A DNA stretch of 64,000 nt from Mycobacterium sp. (GTDB lineage: Bacteria > Actinomycetota > Actinomycetes > Mycobacteriales > Mycobacteriaceae), in contig NZ_JASBVP010000007.1 in assembly GCF_029961025.1 (NCBI RefSeq), positions 469,376-533,375 of the forward strand, read 5' to 3'. Of the stretch, positions 42,679 to 51,264 are shown one piece after another; within the stretch, counting starts at the first letter, position 1, and every line of letters starts with the position of its first letter. The notes beneath the pieces were generated by a model that was not told the origin of the DNA, did not search any database, and saw nothing but the letters and a program-made list of their open reading frames with translations. Position numbers and translations under genes: made by a program.

Positions 42679-42696
42679 TCTGGCAGCCGAAACCAG

Positions 42697-43350
42697 ATGC
42701 CGGAAGCGAAACGGACCCATCCGAAGCGGCGCTCACCTGCGTCGCGGCCGGGCGCAGCCGGTGATTCGCTCGAGGGACCTCCGCGGACGCCGCCGACAAA
42801 GAGCAATCGCGGCTCACCGCGAGCGCAGGCGGCAGCCGTCATCGAGCCCCTCAAGCGGTCGGTCACCGAATCGGCCGAGCAGCGGTCCGAGCAACGGCTG
42901 GGATTCACCGCTCGCCGGGCTGCGGTGCTGGCCGCGGTTGTCTGTGTCTTGACGCTGACCATCACGGGCCCGGTGCGCACATATTTCGCGCAGCGCACCG
43001 AAATGACCCAGTTGGCCGCGACCGAAGCCGCGCTGCGGCGGCAGATCGCCGATCTGGAGCAGCAGAAAGCCCGGCTGGCCGATCCCGCCTACATCGCGGC
43101 GCAGGCGCGTGAACGTCTTGGGTTCGTGAAGCCCGGGGACATCCCGTTTCAGGTGCAACTTCCCGCCACGGCAGCCGACCCCACGCAACCAGGACCCGGG
43201 GCAACGCCCGCGGCCAGCAACGATCCCTGGTATACGGCGTTGTGGCACACCATCGCCGACGCTCCACACGGACCACCGGTTGCCGGCTCGCAATCCCCGG
43301 TGGCCCCGCCCGCGACCGTCCCGCCGAGTCCCCCCTCGCCCGGTGGTTGA
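42697..43350 (+). CDS. FtsB/DivIC-family septum formation initiator (Rv1024-like)
   Basis: A 217-residue bitopic protein of the divisome. About 70 basic, low-complexity cytoplasmic residues precede one membrane helix (73-93), then a coiled coil (about 98-128, TEAALRRQIADLEQQKARL), the FtsB hallmark AYIAAQARERLGFVKPGD at 131-148, and a proline-rich extracytoplasmic tail. In the division complex such proteins link FtsQ, FtsL and FtsW. It begins 18 bases after eno and its stop overlaps the next gene's start region by eight bases. Confidence 0.9.
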   Translation: MPEAKRTHPKRRSPASRPGAAGDSLEGPPRTPPTKSNRGSPRAQAAAVIEPLKRSVTESAEQRSEQRLGFTARRAAVLAAVVCVLTLTITGPVRTYFAQRTEMTQLAATEAALRRQIADLEQQKARLADPAYIAAQARERLGFVKPGDIPFQVQLPATAADPTQPGPGATPAASNDPWYTALWHTIADAPHGPPVAGSQSPVAPPATVPPSPPSPGG

Positions 43351-43846
43351 TCCAACCGACTGGGAAGCGGTGGCGCGTCAGCTCGGACGGGAGCCTCGCG
43401 GGGTGCTCGAGATCGCCTATCGTTGCCCCAACGGTGAACCCGCCGTGGTGAAGACCGCCCCGAAATTGCCCGACGGCACCCCGTTTCCGACGCTGTATTA
43501 CCTCACCCATGCGGTGTTGACGGCCGCCGCGAGCAGGCTGGAATGCTCGGGTGTGATGCGCGAGATGACCGAGCGGCTGCGGCGCGATCCGGTGCTGGCC
43601 GCCGCCTACCGGCGAGCCCACGAGTCCTACCTGGCCGAGCGTGATGCGATCCACCCGCTGGGGACGACAGTCTCCGCCGGTGGCATGCCCGAGCGGGTCA
43701 AATGCCTGCACGCGTTGATCGCGCACTCGTTGGCCAAGGGCCCCGGGGTGAATCCGCTCGGTGATGAGGCGTTGGCGCTGCTCGCCTCCGAACCGCGCCT
43801 CGAGTTGGAACAGACCGGGATCTTGGTGCCGGGGCGGTGGGCATGA
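43343..43846 (+). CDS. DUF501 family protein (Rv1025-like)
   Basis: A 167-residue cytoplasmic protein of the DUF501 family, function unknown. Conserved stretches are RQLGREPRGVLEIAYRCPNG, LPDGTPFPTLYYLTHAVL, and MPERVKCLHALIAHSLAKG. The family is confined largely to Actinobacteria and sits between enolase/FtsB and Ppx/GppA genes. The GTG at 43343 overlaps the end of the FtsB-like gene by eight bases; the homology begins at VVDPTDWEAV. Its stop overlaps the ppx2 ATG (ATGA). Confidence 0.88.
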   Translation: MVDPTDWEAVARQLGREPRGVLEIAYRCPNGEPAVVKTAPKLPDGTPFPTLYYLTHAVLTAAASRLECSGVMREMTERLRRDPVLAAAYRRAHESYLAERDAIHPLGTTVSAGGMPERVKCLHALIAHSLAKGPGVNPLGDEALALLASEPRLELEQTGILVPGRWA

Positions 43847-44814
43847 GCCGCGCCGGAGACGCGGCGCCCATGAACCGCGTCGGCGCGATCGACTGCGGCA
43901 CCAACTCGATCCGGCTGCTGATCGCCGAGGCGGTCGACCGGCACCTGCGCGACGTGCACCGCGAGATGCGCATCGTGCGGCTGGGACAGGGAACCGACGC
44001 GACCGGCCGGCTCGCGCCGGAGGCACTGGAGCGGACCCGCTCCGCGCTTGCTGATTACGCGGCATTGTGCGTGAGACACGCCGTGAAGCGGGTGCGGATG
44101 GTGGCCACCTCGGCCGTCCGCGACGCCGCCAATCGCGACGCTTTTTTGGCGATGACCGCCGAAGTGCTGGGAGTCGTGGTGCCCGGGGCGGTGGCGGAGG
44201 TGGTCAGCGGCGCTGCGGAAGCTGAGCTGTCCTTCCGCGGGGTGGTGGGCGAATTAGATTCCGCCGAAGCACCTTTCATTGTCGTCGACTTGGGTGGTGG
44301 CTCCACCGAGATCGTGCTGGGCGATCCCGGGGAGGTGTGGACCGGGGTTTCGGTCGACATCGGCTGTGTGCGGTTGACGGAACGTTGTCTGCACACCGAC
44401 CCGCCGACGCCCGAGGAGGTGGGGAGCGCTCGCCGGCTGGTCCGCCGGCGGCTGGATGCGGCCCTGCACGCGGTGCCGGTCGAGACGGCCCGGACCTGGG
44501 TGGGGGTGGCCGGGACAATGACGACGCTATCGGCGCTGGCGCAACACCTGACGACGTATGACGCTGCGGCTATTCACCTTTCACGTGTCCGGCGTAACGA
44601 GCTGCTGGCGGTCTGTGGGCAGCTGATCGGCATGACCCGTAACCAGCGCGCCGCGCTGGGACCGATGCATGAGGGGCGTGCCGACGTGATCGGGGGCGGC
44701 GCGATCATTGTCGAAGAGCTGGCACGAATGCTGCACAATCGCGCCGGTGTCGATGAGTTGATCGTCAGTGAACACGACATCCTCGACGGCATCGCGGCCT
44801 CAATGGTCGGCTGA
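43843..44814 (+). CDS. ppx2: Ppx/GppA-family phosphatase (Ppx2)
   Basis: A 323-residue actin-fold phosphatase acting on polyphosphate and/or guanosine pentaphosphate. The phosphate motifs are AIDCGTNSIRLLIAEA (P1) and FIVVDLGGGSTEIVLG (P2), plus VGVAGTMTTLSALAQ and RADVIGGGAIIVEEL. It lacks the C-terminal HD-like domain of E. coli enzymes. I use the ATG at 43843, which overlaps the DUF501 stop; a GTG two codons upstream also exists. It ends the eno operon and is convergent with the PPE gene. Confidence 0.92.
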   Translation: MSRAGDAAPMNRVGAIDCGTNSIRLLIAEAVDRHLRDVHREMRIVRLGQGTDATGRLAPEALERTRSALADYAALCVRHAVKRVRMVATSAVRDAANRDAFLAMTAEVLGVVVPGAVAEVVSGAAEAELSFRGVVGELDSAEAPFIVVDLGGGSTEIVLGDPGEVWTGVSVDIGCVRLTERCLHTDPPTPEEVGSARRLVRRRLDAALHAVPVETARTWVGVAGTMTTLSALAQHLTTYDAAAIHLSRVRRNELLAVCGQLIGMTRNQRAALGPMHEGRADVIGGGAIIVEELARMLHNRAGVDELIVSEHDILDGIAASMVG

Positions 44815-44849
44815 TCGCCCGGGAGTCACCGCAACGTCGGGATTTAGTT

Positions 44850-46265
44850 TTAGTGGCCAAGCAGGCGATTTTTTTGTTCGACGAATTCCTCGTTGGTGAG
44901 GATTCCGCAGTCGCGGAGCTCGGCGAGCTCACGTATCCTCGCCGCGATTCCCGTTACCACAATGCGGGGCGTGTTTTGCGACCCCTTACCGCTGCCAGAA
45001 GGCGGCGCACTGTCACCGGTGGTCATCGCCCGCCGAGGGCGAGCCGCTGCAGGTTTGCCCGCGACGGCCTCGGTGTCCGCGGTGCCCAGTGCCCGGCCTG
45101 GAGGAGGACCCCCGGCAATACTGGCCAGTGCCATCTGGCTGAACGCGTTCTTGGAGTCGAGTTCCAGCGGTACCCCCCGGGTAATCCCGGGGCTGGCAGC
45201 CGTCAATGCGATGGAGCGGGGATCTGGTTCCGCGACAGTCCATGTCGGTGGCACGGACAGCGGCCCGACCATGTTCGCCTGGCCCAAACTCACTGATGCG
45301 GAGGTGGGCAGCACCGTCGCCACAGACGAACCCGAGTTCCCAACGGTCGCTGGCAGTTCTGTTGGGGACATCGGCCCCGTCCCCGGCCAGGGCTCTACCC
45401 CCGCCTTCGCGCTGACGACGTCATCGGTGTGAAATCCGGTCAGTGCACCAACTATGCCATAAGGAAGATCCACCGGCCCTGACAAGACCGCTGGCGGTGC
45501 GGTGCCGATGGCTGCCAGGTCGCCCGGTGCACCGAGGAAAATCGATTCAAGATTCGCCAGCGTGGTCAGCGATCCCGATGGGTCTGTGGCGGAAGTCGGT
45601 GCCACCGTAGCGAGGCTCTGCAGTGCGTTGGGCACCGCGGAAAACGCTTGCGGAACAGTCGAGACGGTGCTTTGCGCGTTGCCTGCAGGAGTGCCGACGG
45701 CTTGACCGACAGCGACGGCTTGGCCGGTCAGCCCTGCGGGGTTGGTGATGGGGCCAGGTGGGGTGAACGGCGTCAGCGTTGTCGCCGACGCCGAGGAGCT
45801 TGCGTATCCGTACATAGCTGCGGCGTCTTGGGCCCACATCTCCGCGTACTGGGCCTCGGTGATTGCGATCGCGGGCGTGTTCTGCCCGAAAAAGTTCGTC
45901 GCTACCAGGGCCATCAGCTGGCTGCGGTTGGTGGCGATCACCGGCGGCGGCACGGTCGATGCAAACGCCACCTCGTAGGCGGCGGCCGCTGCCCTCGCCT
46001 GGATCGCCGTCTCCTCCGCCTGCGCGGCGGTGGCGCTCATCCACGCCGCATAGGGGGCGGCTGCAGCCGCCATCGAGACCGCGGACGCCCCCCCCCAGGA
46101 CCCAGTGGTCAGTCCTGCGATGACCTCCCGATACGAGTTGGCCGCCGCTTGCAGTTCGTAAGCCAGCCCGTCCCAGGCCGCCGCAGCGGCCAGCATCGGT
46201 CCTGATCCCGGGCCGGTGTACATTCGACCCGAGTTGACTTCCGGTGGGTACATCCCGAAATCCAT
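44850..46265 (-). CDS. PPE family protein (SVP subgroup) with C-terminal SHOCT module
   Basis: A 471-residue PPE protein. The PPE domain (about 1-175) has [23 protein letters not shown] at the helical turn ([10 protein letters not shown]), and [20 protein letters not shown]. The SVP motif GPLSVPPTW is in the middle of the C-terminal part (about 340). Unusually, the last about 32 residues, beginning [19 protein letters not shown], match the SHOCT domain consensus. The ATG at 46265 opens directly with the PPE motif. It is the last gene of a PE-PPE-PPE operon. PPE proteins pair with PE partners and are exported by type VII systems. Confidence 0.9.
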   Translation of the reverse strand: MDFGMYPPEVNSGRMYTGPGSGPMLAAAAAWDGLAYELQAAANSYREVIAGLTTGSWGGASAVSMAAAAAPYAAWMSATAAQAEETAIQARAAAAAYEVAFASTVPPPVIATNRSQLMALVATNFFGQNTPAIAITEAQYAEMWAQDAAAMYGYASSSASATTLTPFTPPGPITNPAGLTGQAVAVGQAVGTPAGNAQSTVSTVPQAFSAVPNALQSLATVAPTSATDPSGSLTTLANLESIFLGAPGDLAAIGTAPPAVLSGPVDLPYGIVGALTGFHTDDVVSAKAGVEPWPGTGPMSPTELPATVGNSGSSVATVLPTSASVSLGQANMVGPLSVPPTWTVAEPDPRSIALTAASPGITRGVPLELDSKNAFSQMALASIAGGPPPGRALGTADTEAVAGKPAAARPRRAMTTGDSAPPSGSGKGSQNTPRIVVTGIAARIRELAELRDCGILTNEEFVEQKNRLLGH

Positions 46266-46328
46266 TACTGCGTGTCCCTCGCTCCAGAAGACCGGCGTGC
46301 CTGGCAAAGGTGAAGGGCGGTGTGGGAT

Positions 46329-47744
46329 TCAGCGTCCGAGCAGACGGTTCTTCTGTTCGGTGAACTCCTCGTCGGTCAGGATTCCCTCGTCACGCAGCTT
46401 GGCGAATTCGCGTAGCTCAGCCGCGACCCCCGTCACCACGGTTCTGGGCGTGCTCGGCGAGGCTTCACCCTCTTCGTGTGCTGCCGCACCGTCCAAAGTG
46501 GTCGCCGCACCGCTGGTGCGGGCCAGCATACGTTTGCTGGCCGTCTTATTGCCGTGCCGGCCACCGTCGGCATCCAGTGCGCCGGCCATGGCTCGTCCGG
46601 TCATAGCGGCCAGTGCCATTTCGCCGAACGTGCTCCCCGAGCCGAGTTCAAACGTCTCTGCGCCGGCGGCGGGGATGCTAGCGGCCGGCAGCATCGGCAG
46701 GGTCACCGCGACGGGGCGGACTGCCGGTGTTGCAATGGTCCACGTTGGTGGCACCGACAATGTTCCAACCGTGTGGGCTTGCCCTAGACCTGCGGACACC
46801 GGTGAGCCGAGGCCGGTAACCAGCGGAGACGGGGTTGGGGGTGTTGGTTCCGTGAACGCCGCCGGCCAGGGCGGTACTCCCGCTTCGGCGCTGACGATCT
46901 CATCCGTGTGCAAACCGGTCAGTGCACCGACAATGTCGTAGGGAAGGGAGACAACCCCTATGGGGGCCAGCGGCGCGTCGATAAAAATTCCGGCCAGCGC
47001 GGCCGGCGCGTCGAGGAAGATAGCGATCAGATTCGACAGCGTCGACAGCGTGGCCGGGGGGTCGGCCGCGACCGCCGGTGCCCCGGTGGCAAGCCTTTGC
47101 AGGGCGTTGGGTGCGGCCGAAAACGCCTGCGCCACCGATGAGATGGTGTGTTGCGCATTACCGGGCGAGGTACCGGTGACTTTTTCGACCGCGGCGGCCT
47201 GAGTGGCCGATGCGGCGGGATCGGTGTTGCGCCGGGGCGGGGTGAACGGTGTCAGCGTTGTCGCGGATGCCGAGGAACGGGCGTAGCCGTACATCGCCGC
47301 GGCGTCTTGGGCCCACATCTCGGCGTACTGGGCTTCGATGGCCGCGATCGCCGCGGTGTATTGCCCGAACAGATTCTTCGCCGTCAGCCTTGCCAAAAGG
47401 CCGCGGTTGGCGGCGACCACCTGGGGCGGGACGGTTGACGCCAACGCCTCCTGGTAGGCGGCCGCGGCCTCCCTGGCGTGGGCGGCTGTCTGCTCGGCCT
47501 GCGCGGCGGTGCTGTGCAGCCAGGCCACGTAGGGGGCGACCGCGGCGGCCATCGCCGCCGACGACGGGCCCAGCCAGGGTCCGGCGATCAGCTCCGCGAT
47601 CACCGCTTGATACGAGCTGGCCGCCGAGTGTAACTCGGCGGCCAGCTCGTCCCAGGCCGCCGCGGCGGCCAGCATCGGCCCGGATCCTGGACCGGCATAC
47701 ATCCGCCCCGAGTTAATCTCCGGCGGTAACATCGCGAAATCCAT
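46329..47744 (-). CDS. PPE family protein (SVP subgroup) with C-terminal SHOCT module
   Basis: A 471-residue PPE protein, a close paralogue of the downstream gene and of identical length. It has [40 protein letters not shown], and the SVP motif GTLSVPPTW. The C-terminus again ends in a SHOCT-like stretch, [19 protein letters not shown], followed by [10 protein letters not shown]. It begins 14 bases after the PE gene, the usual spacing of a PE-PPE pair, so it is probably the direct partner of that PE protein. The 63-base gap to the next PPE gene indicates cotranscription and recent tandem duplication. Confidence 0.92.
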   Translation of the reverse strand: MDFAMLPPEINSGRMYAGPGSGPMLAAAAAWDELAAELHSAASSYQAVIAELIAGPWLGPSSAAMAAAVAPYVAWLHSTAAQAEQTAAHAREAAAAYQEALASTVPPQVVAANRGLLARLTAKNLFGQYTAAIAAIEAQYAEMWAQDAAAMYGYARSSASATTLTPFTPPRRNTDPAASATQAAAVEKVTGTSPGNAQHTISSVAQAFSAAPNALQRLATGAPAVAADPPATLSTLSNLIAIFLDAPAALAGIFIDAPLAPIGVVSLPYDIVGALTGLHTDEIVSAEAGVPPWPAAFTEPTPPTPSPLVTGLGSPVSAGLGQAHTVGTLSVPPTWTIATPAVRPVAVTLPMLPAASIPAAGAETFELGSGSTFGEMALAAMTGRAMAGALDADGGRHGNKTASKRMLARTSGAATTLDGAAAHEEGEASPSTPRTVVTGVAAELREFAKLRDEGILTDEEFTEQKNRLLGR

Positions 47745-47758
47745 TGCGCCACAGTATC

Positions 47759-48058
47759 CTAAGTGGCAGCTATGGCATTTGCCGCCTCAGTCACCGCATA
47801 CGAACCGGCACTGGTCTGCAAGGTGCTCACGAACATCTCGTGAATGGCCGCGGCCTGAGCGCTGACCGCCTGATACATTTGTGCATGCGCCGCGAACTGC
47901 GCGGCGGTCAGCGCCGACACCTCGTCGGCGGCTGCCGGAATAACCCCGGTCGTGGGCACCGCCGCCGCCGCATTTGCGGCACTCATCGCGGCGCCGATTC
48001 CCTGCAAGTTGCCCGCCGCCGCGGTCAACATTTCCGGCTGAATAGTCACGTAAGACAT
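47759..48058 (-). CDS. PE family protein
   Basis: A 99-residue PE protein consisting of only the PE domain: [20 protein letters not shown] at the start, then [20 protein letters not shown], and the type VII export signal YxxxD/E region near [10 protein letters not shown]. No PGRS extension is present. PE proteins form helical dimers with PPE partners and are secreted by ESX systems. It is the first gene of the PE-PPE-PPE operon; GGGAGGGACG precedes the ATG by a few bases. Confidence 0.93.
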   Translation of the reverse strand: MSYVTIQPEMLTAAAGNLQGIGAAMSAANAAAAVPTTGVIPAAADEVSALTAAQFAAHAQMYQAVSAQAAAIHEMFVSTLQTSAGSYAVTEAANAIAAT

Positions 48059-48319
48059 ATAAGCGTCCCTCCCGTCAATGACTTTTGGCGATCACCTGGG
48101 TCGTGAGGTTAGATCGCGATAACACTGGATACCAAACTGTTTTGCCCGCGGACGATAGCATGATGACTTGTTGACGCAATCCGCACGAATTCATATGGAT
48201 TCCTAACGGCGGCGGTGTCATCGGTCCATATTTCCCGGGGTGGGCGGATTTCCGTCTATTATTCTCCATGGCCGCCGCCAGGTGATTCGGCAGGTCGGGC
48301 GGGTGTGTCCGGTGCGTGT

Positions 48320-50080
48320 TCACCCGGTCTTTGCTTGGCGGCTGACGCTGAGCTCGTGGTGCTGATCGCCGGCGGAGGGTTGTGCGGGCGGCTGGCCCTT
48401 GCGCAGCGTGTCCAGCAGCTCCCGATACGGGCCGACGAGGTAGACGGTGTCGCCGGCTCTAAGCACCGCCTCGCGGCCCGGGTGCAGCGTGACCGGCGCG
48501 TCCGCGCGGGTGATCGCGATGACCCGGGTTTGGGTGGACAATTCGAACATCCGCAGCCCATCGAGTTCACTGCCGGCGGCCACGTGCATCGCGCCGACCA
48601 TAAACGAGCGCTGCCCGACCGAAAACGTCCCCAACACCTGCAAACCCATCGCCGCGCCGATGAACCACGGCGCGGCCAGCTCGACGGTCGACCGGACGTT
48701 CTCGAAGCCGAACCGTTGCGCTACGGCGAAGCCCAGTGCGCGATCGTAGACGCGCAGCACCAGCGGAACGTCCGTGCGCTCGATTTTGTGCATCGCCCCT
48801 GGCACCAGCATCTCGAGCAGCACGATCCCGGTCTCGATGTTGATCATGTCATCACGAGTCAGCACCGCTACCGCCCGGGCGCGGTCGACGCGGGCCGCTT
48901 CCAGCGTCGAGTCCAGCGTCGCGTCCCCGAAGATGACCGGCACGTCGAGCTCGGCCAACGACTCCAGGAATCGGTTGTTCTCGTCCCGTTCGATCACCGC
49001 CACGTCGTATCCGGCGGTGGTCAGATCGGTGACGACGCGCATGCCGAGCGCACTCAATCCCACCACGATGATGTGGTTACGCAGGTGGTGCACGCGGCGG
49101 CGTCCGGCCGACCGCAGGAAGCGGCGCGAGAGCAGCAGGTCGGCGATGAACGCCACCAGAAGAGCGGTGGTGGTCACCCCGGCGAACATCATCATCGCCG
49201 CGAATAGCCGCAGCCAGGTCGGCTGGTGCAGAAAGCTGTAGTCGCCGTAGCCCGTCGTGGTGATCGTCTCGGTGCTGAAGTACAACGCGTCGACCCACGT
49301 CATCCCCGGGGGGCGTTGGTAGGTGAAGCGCAACAAGATCGTTGAGCCGGCCAGTAGCGTGAGCACGGCGGCCATCGTCGGGTAGAACATCGGGTTGAGT
49401 TCGTCGCGCAGGATGCGTACCGCGTCGAGTATTCGCCGTGGCCGGGACCGGTGTGCGCGCGTTCCGGTCGGCTGCGGGATCTTGACACCGTGCGCCGTCA
49501 GCTCGTCGGCGGTGCCGACCATCACCGTCCAGTCACCGGCGTGCACCCGCAGATCCCGGCCCGGGCAGGCCACTATCTCCCCGGACGCTGGGGAGTTATC
49601 ACCCCGGATGACCGCTACCGGGGCGAGGTTGCCAAAGATCTCCCGAAGCGTCGCATCCCGCGGTGCCGTCGAGCCCCAGACCACGAAATCGATGCCGGCC
49701 GCCTGGAATGGGTGGGTGGGGTACGCCAGGCACGCCTCGACGACCGCCGGCGCCGCGAGCTCGGCGACATCGAGGATCGCACCCGGTCCGTTGTCGGCCG
49801 CCACCGCTGCGCGCAACACGTCGTTGGCCAGCCGCGCCACCACCCGTACCTCCGGATTGGCTTTCCTCGCCAGCAGGGCGATTTCGAGATTTATCGCATC
49901 GTCATCCCCGGTACAGACGATGGCCGCCGCGCGCGTGATCCCGGCGCGGGCGAGATTGGTTTCGGTATCGGCTGTCTCGCTGTCGGCGAGCCTGACAATG
50001 CTGGCGCCGACGTTGTTCAACTCCTCGATGACCGTTTTCGCCAGCGCGTCGTCACCACTGACGATGATGTGATTCTGCAT
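48320..50080 (-). CDS. Two-TM potassium channel with RCK modules on both sides
   Basis: A 586-residue ion channel. An N-terminal TrkA-N/RCK module (about 1-200) begins MQNHIIVSGDDALAKTVIEE with a degenerate dinucleotide loop. A two-helix pore follows: TM1 about 232-252, pore loop TETITTTGYGDYS with selectivity filter TTTGYGD at 274-280, TM2 about 292-317. A second, better conserved RCK domain (HHLRNHIIVVGLSALGMRVV) and a TrkA-C-like end (about 490-565) complete it. Such channels pass potassium under control of cytoplasmic ligands. The ATG at 50080 is preferred over a GTG four codons upstream. H37Rv has no counterpart here. It lies directly downstream of the kdp operon. Confidence 0.88.
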   Translation of the reverse strand: MQNHIIVSGDDALAKTVIEELNNVGASIVRLADSETADTETNLARAGITRAAAIVCTGDDDAINLEIALLARKANPEVRVVARLANDVLRAAVAADNGPGAILDVAELAAPAVVEACLAYPTHPFQAAGIDFVVWGSTAPRDATLREIFGNLAPVAVIRGDNSPASGEIVACPGRDLRVHAGDWTVMVGTADELTAHGVKIPQPTGTRAHRSRPRRILDAVRILRDELNPMFYPTMAAVLTLLAGSTILLRFTYQRPPGMTWVDALYFSTETITTTGYGDYSFLHQPTWLRLFAAMMMFAGVTTTALLVAFIADLLLSRRFLRSAGRRRVHHLRNHIIVVGLSALGMRVVTDLTTAGYDVAVIERDENNRFLESLAELDVPVIFGDATLDSTLEAARVDRARAVAVLTRDDMINIETGIVLLEMLVPGAMHKIERTDVPLVLRVYDRALGFAVAQRFGFENVRSTVELAAPWFIGAAMGLQVLGTFSVGQRSFMVGAMHVAAGSELDGLRMFELSTQTRVIAITRADAPVTLHPGREAVLRAGDTVYLVGPYRELLDTLRKGQPPAQPSAGDQHHELSVSRQAKTG

Positions 50081-50559
50081 GGTCGCGTCCACTTACCCAG
50101 GCAAGCGGGGCCGCGGCCAAACAACCCGACATTTCGAGGGGGTGGTTTCGCGCTTTGCCGTTACCGTCATCGCTGTGCCGAGTCGATCTGCCCTCCGACG
50201 TTCCGCCGGCAAGCAATCGGCCGAAAATGCGCAACTTTGTGCACCAGGCCGAGGCTTTATCTTGTCCCGCATGAACACCCGCTTCTGCTGACATTGACGT
50301 TCACTCGTACTATAGGGCGATCGGCCCATACCGGCCCGCATCGCGCCACTGGAAAGCCGCGGACCTCAAAACGGCGCGAACGATGATGGTCTACCGTAAC
50401 ACCCGCAAGGGATGCTCCGCGGAATAAACCCGGTTTATTGCTGACGAGAACGCTGCCGATGCGGTTGGCAAGCGATCCATAACCATAGCGGCAAAGTTAT
50501 TCTTCTACAGGAGTTTTTCCGGACACCACCCGGGCCGGGCCCGGTAATCGGGCTAGCGA
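50081..50559. other. Non-coding region upstream of the channel gene, downstream of kdpE
   Basis: These 479 bases have lower GC content than the flanks, notably 50400-50510. They must contain the promoter of the leftward channel gene and the end of the kdp transcript. I looked for a c-di-AMP riboswitch, common before potassium channels, and could not recognise one with confidence. No convincing small gene is visible. Confidence 0.4.
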
Positions 50560-51240
50560 TCATGCTTGGAAGCGATAGCCCATGCCCGCCTCGGTCAGCA
50601 GATGGTTCGGATGCGACGGATCGTCCTCGAGTTTGCGCCGCAACTGCGCGAGGTAGACGCGCAAATAGTGGGTTTCCTTCGCATATTTGGGTCCCCACAC
50701 TTCTTTGAGCAGCTCCTCGCGCCCGACCAGCTTGCCCCGGTTGCGCACCAGCATCTCCAGCATGCCCCACTCCGTGGGTGTCAGGTGAACCTCCTGACCG
50801 TTCTTGATGACCTTTTTCGCCGACAGGTCGACGGTGAACGACTTGGTTTCCACCACCGGTTCGTCGGCGTCGCTGGCGGTGGTCGCGCGTCGGACCGCGG
50901 CTCGCAGTCGTGCCAGCAGTTCGTCCATGCCGAACGGCTTGGTTATGTAGTCGTCGGCACCGGTGTCGAGGGCTTCCACCTTGTCCGCGGAATCGGTGCG
51001 TGCCGACAGCACGATCACTGGAGCCGTCATCCAACCGCGCAGCCCGGTGAGTACCGCGATGCCGGAGATGTCGGGCAACCCCAGATCCAGGATCACCGCA
51101 TCGGGGTGTTGCTCGGCAGCGGCTCGAAGGCCACCCGATCCGGTTGCGGCGGTGACCACTTCGTAGCCACGCACCGAAAGGTTGATCCGCAGCGCCCGCA
51201 AAAGCTGGCGGTCGTCATCGATCACCAGCACGCGGGTCAT
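50560..51240 (-). CDS. kdpE: Response regulator KdpE
   Basis: A 226-residue OmpR-family regulator. The receiver has acidic residues DDD at 8-10, phosphoacceptor D52 in VILDLGLPD, and lysine 101 in YITKPF. The DNA-binding domain includes LTPTEWGMLEMLVRNRGK and the end LLTEAGMGYRFQA. With KdpD it activates the Kdp potassium pump at low potassium or osmotic stress. It starts 24 bases after kdpD and is the last gene of the operon. Confidence 0.97.
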   Translation of the reverse strand: MTRVLVIDDDRQLLRALRINLSVRGYEVVTAATGSGGLRAAAEQHPDAVILDLGLPDISGIAVLTGLRGWMTAPVIVLSARTDSADKVEALDTGADDYITKPFGMDELLARLRAAVRRATTASDADEPVVETKSFTVDLSAKKVIKNGQEVHLTPTEWGMLEMLVRNRGKLVGREELLKEVWGPKYAKETHYLRVYLAQLRRKLEDDPSHPNHLLTEAGMGYRFQA

Positions 51241-51264
51241 CGCCGCTCCTTCCGCCGGCGGGGG

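Noticed and set aside
48215..49207. A 330-codon + strand frame opposite the channel gene
   Set aside because: It mirrors the C-terminal RCK domain of the channel; the product is His/Arg/Gln-rich and lacks any domain.
50081..50559. c-di-AMP (ydaO-type) riboswitch upstream of the channel gene
   Set aside because: The position would fit, but I could not find the conserved motifs of the class on the - strand; a covariance-model search would be needed to decide.
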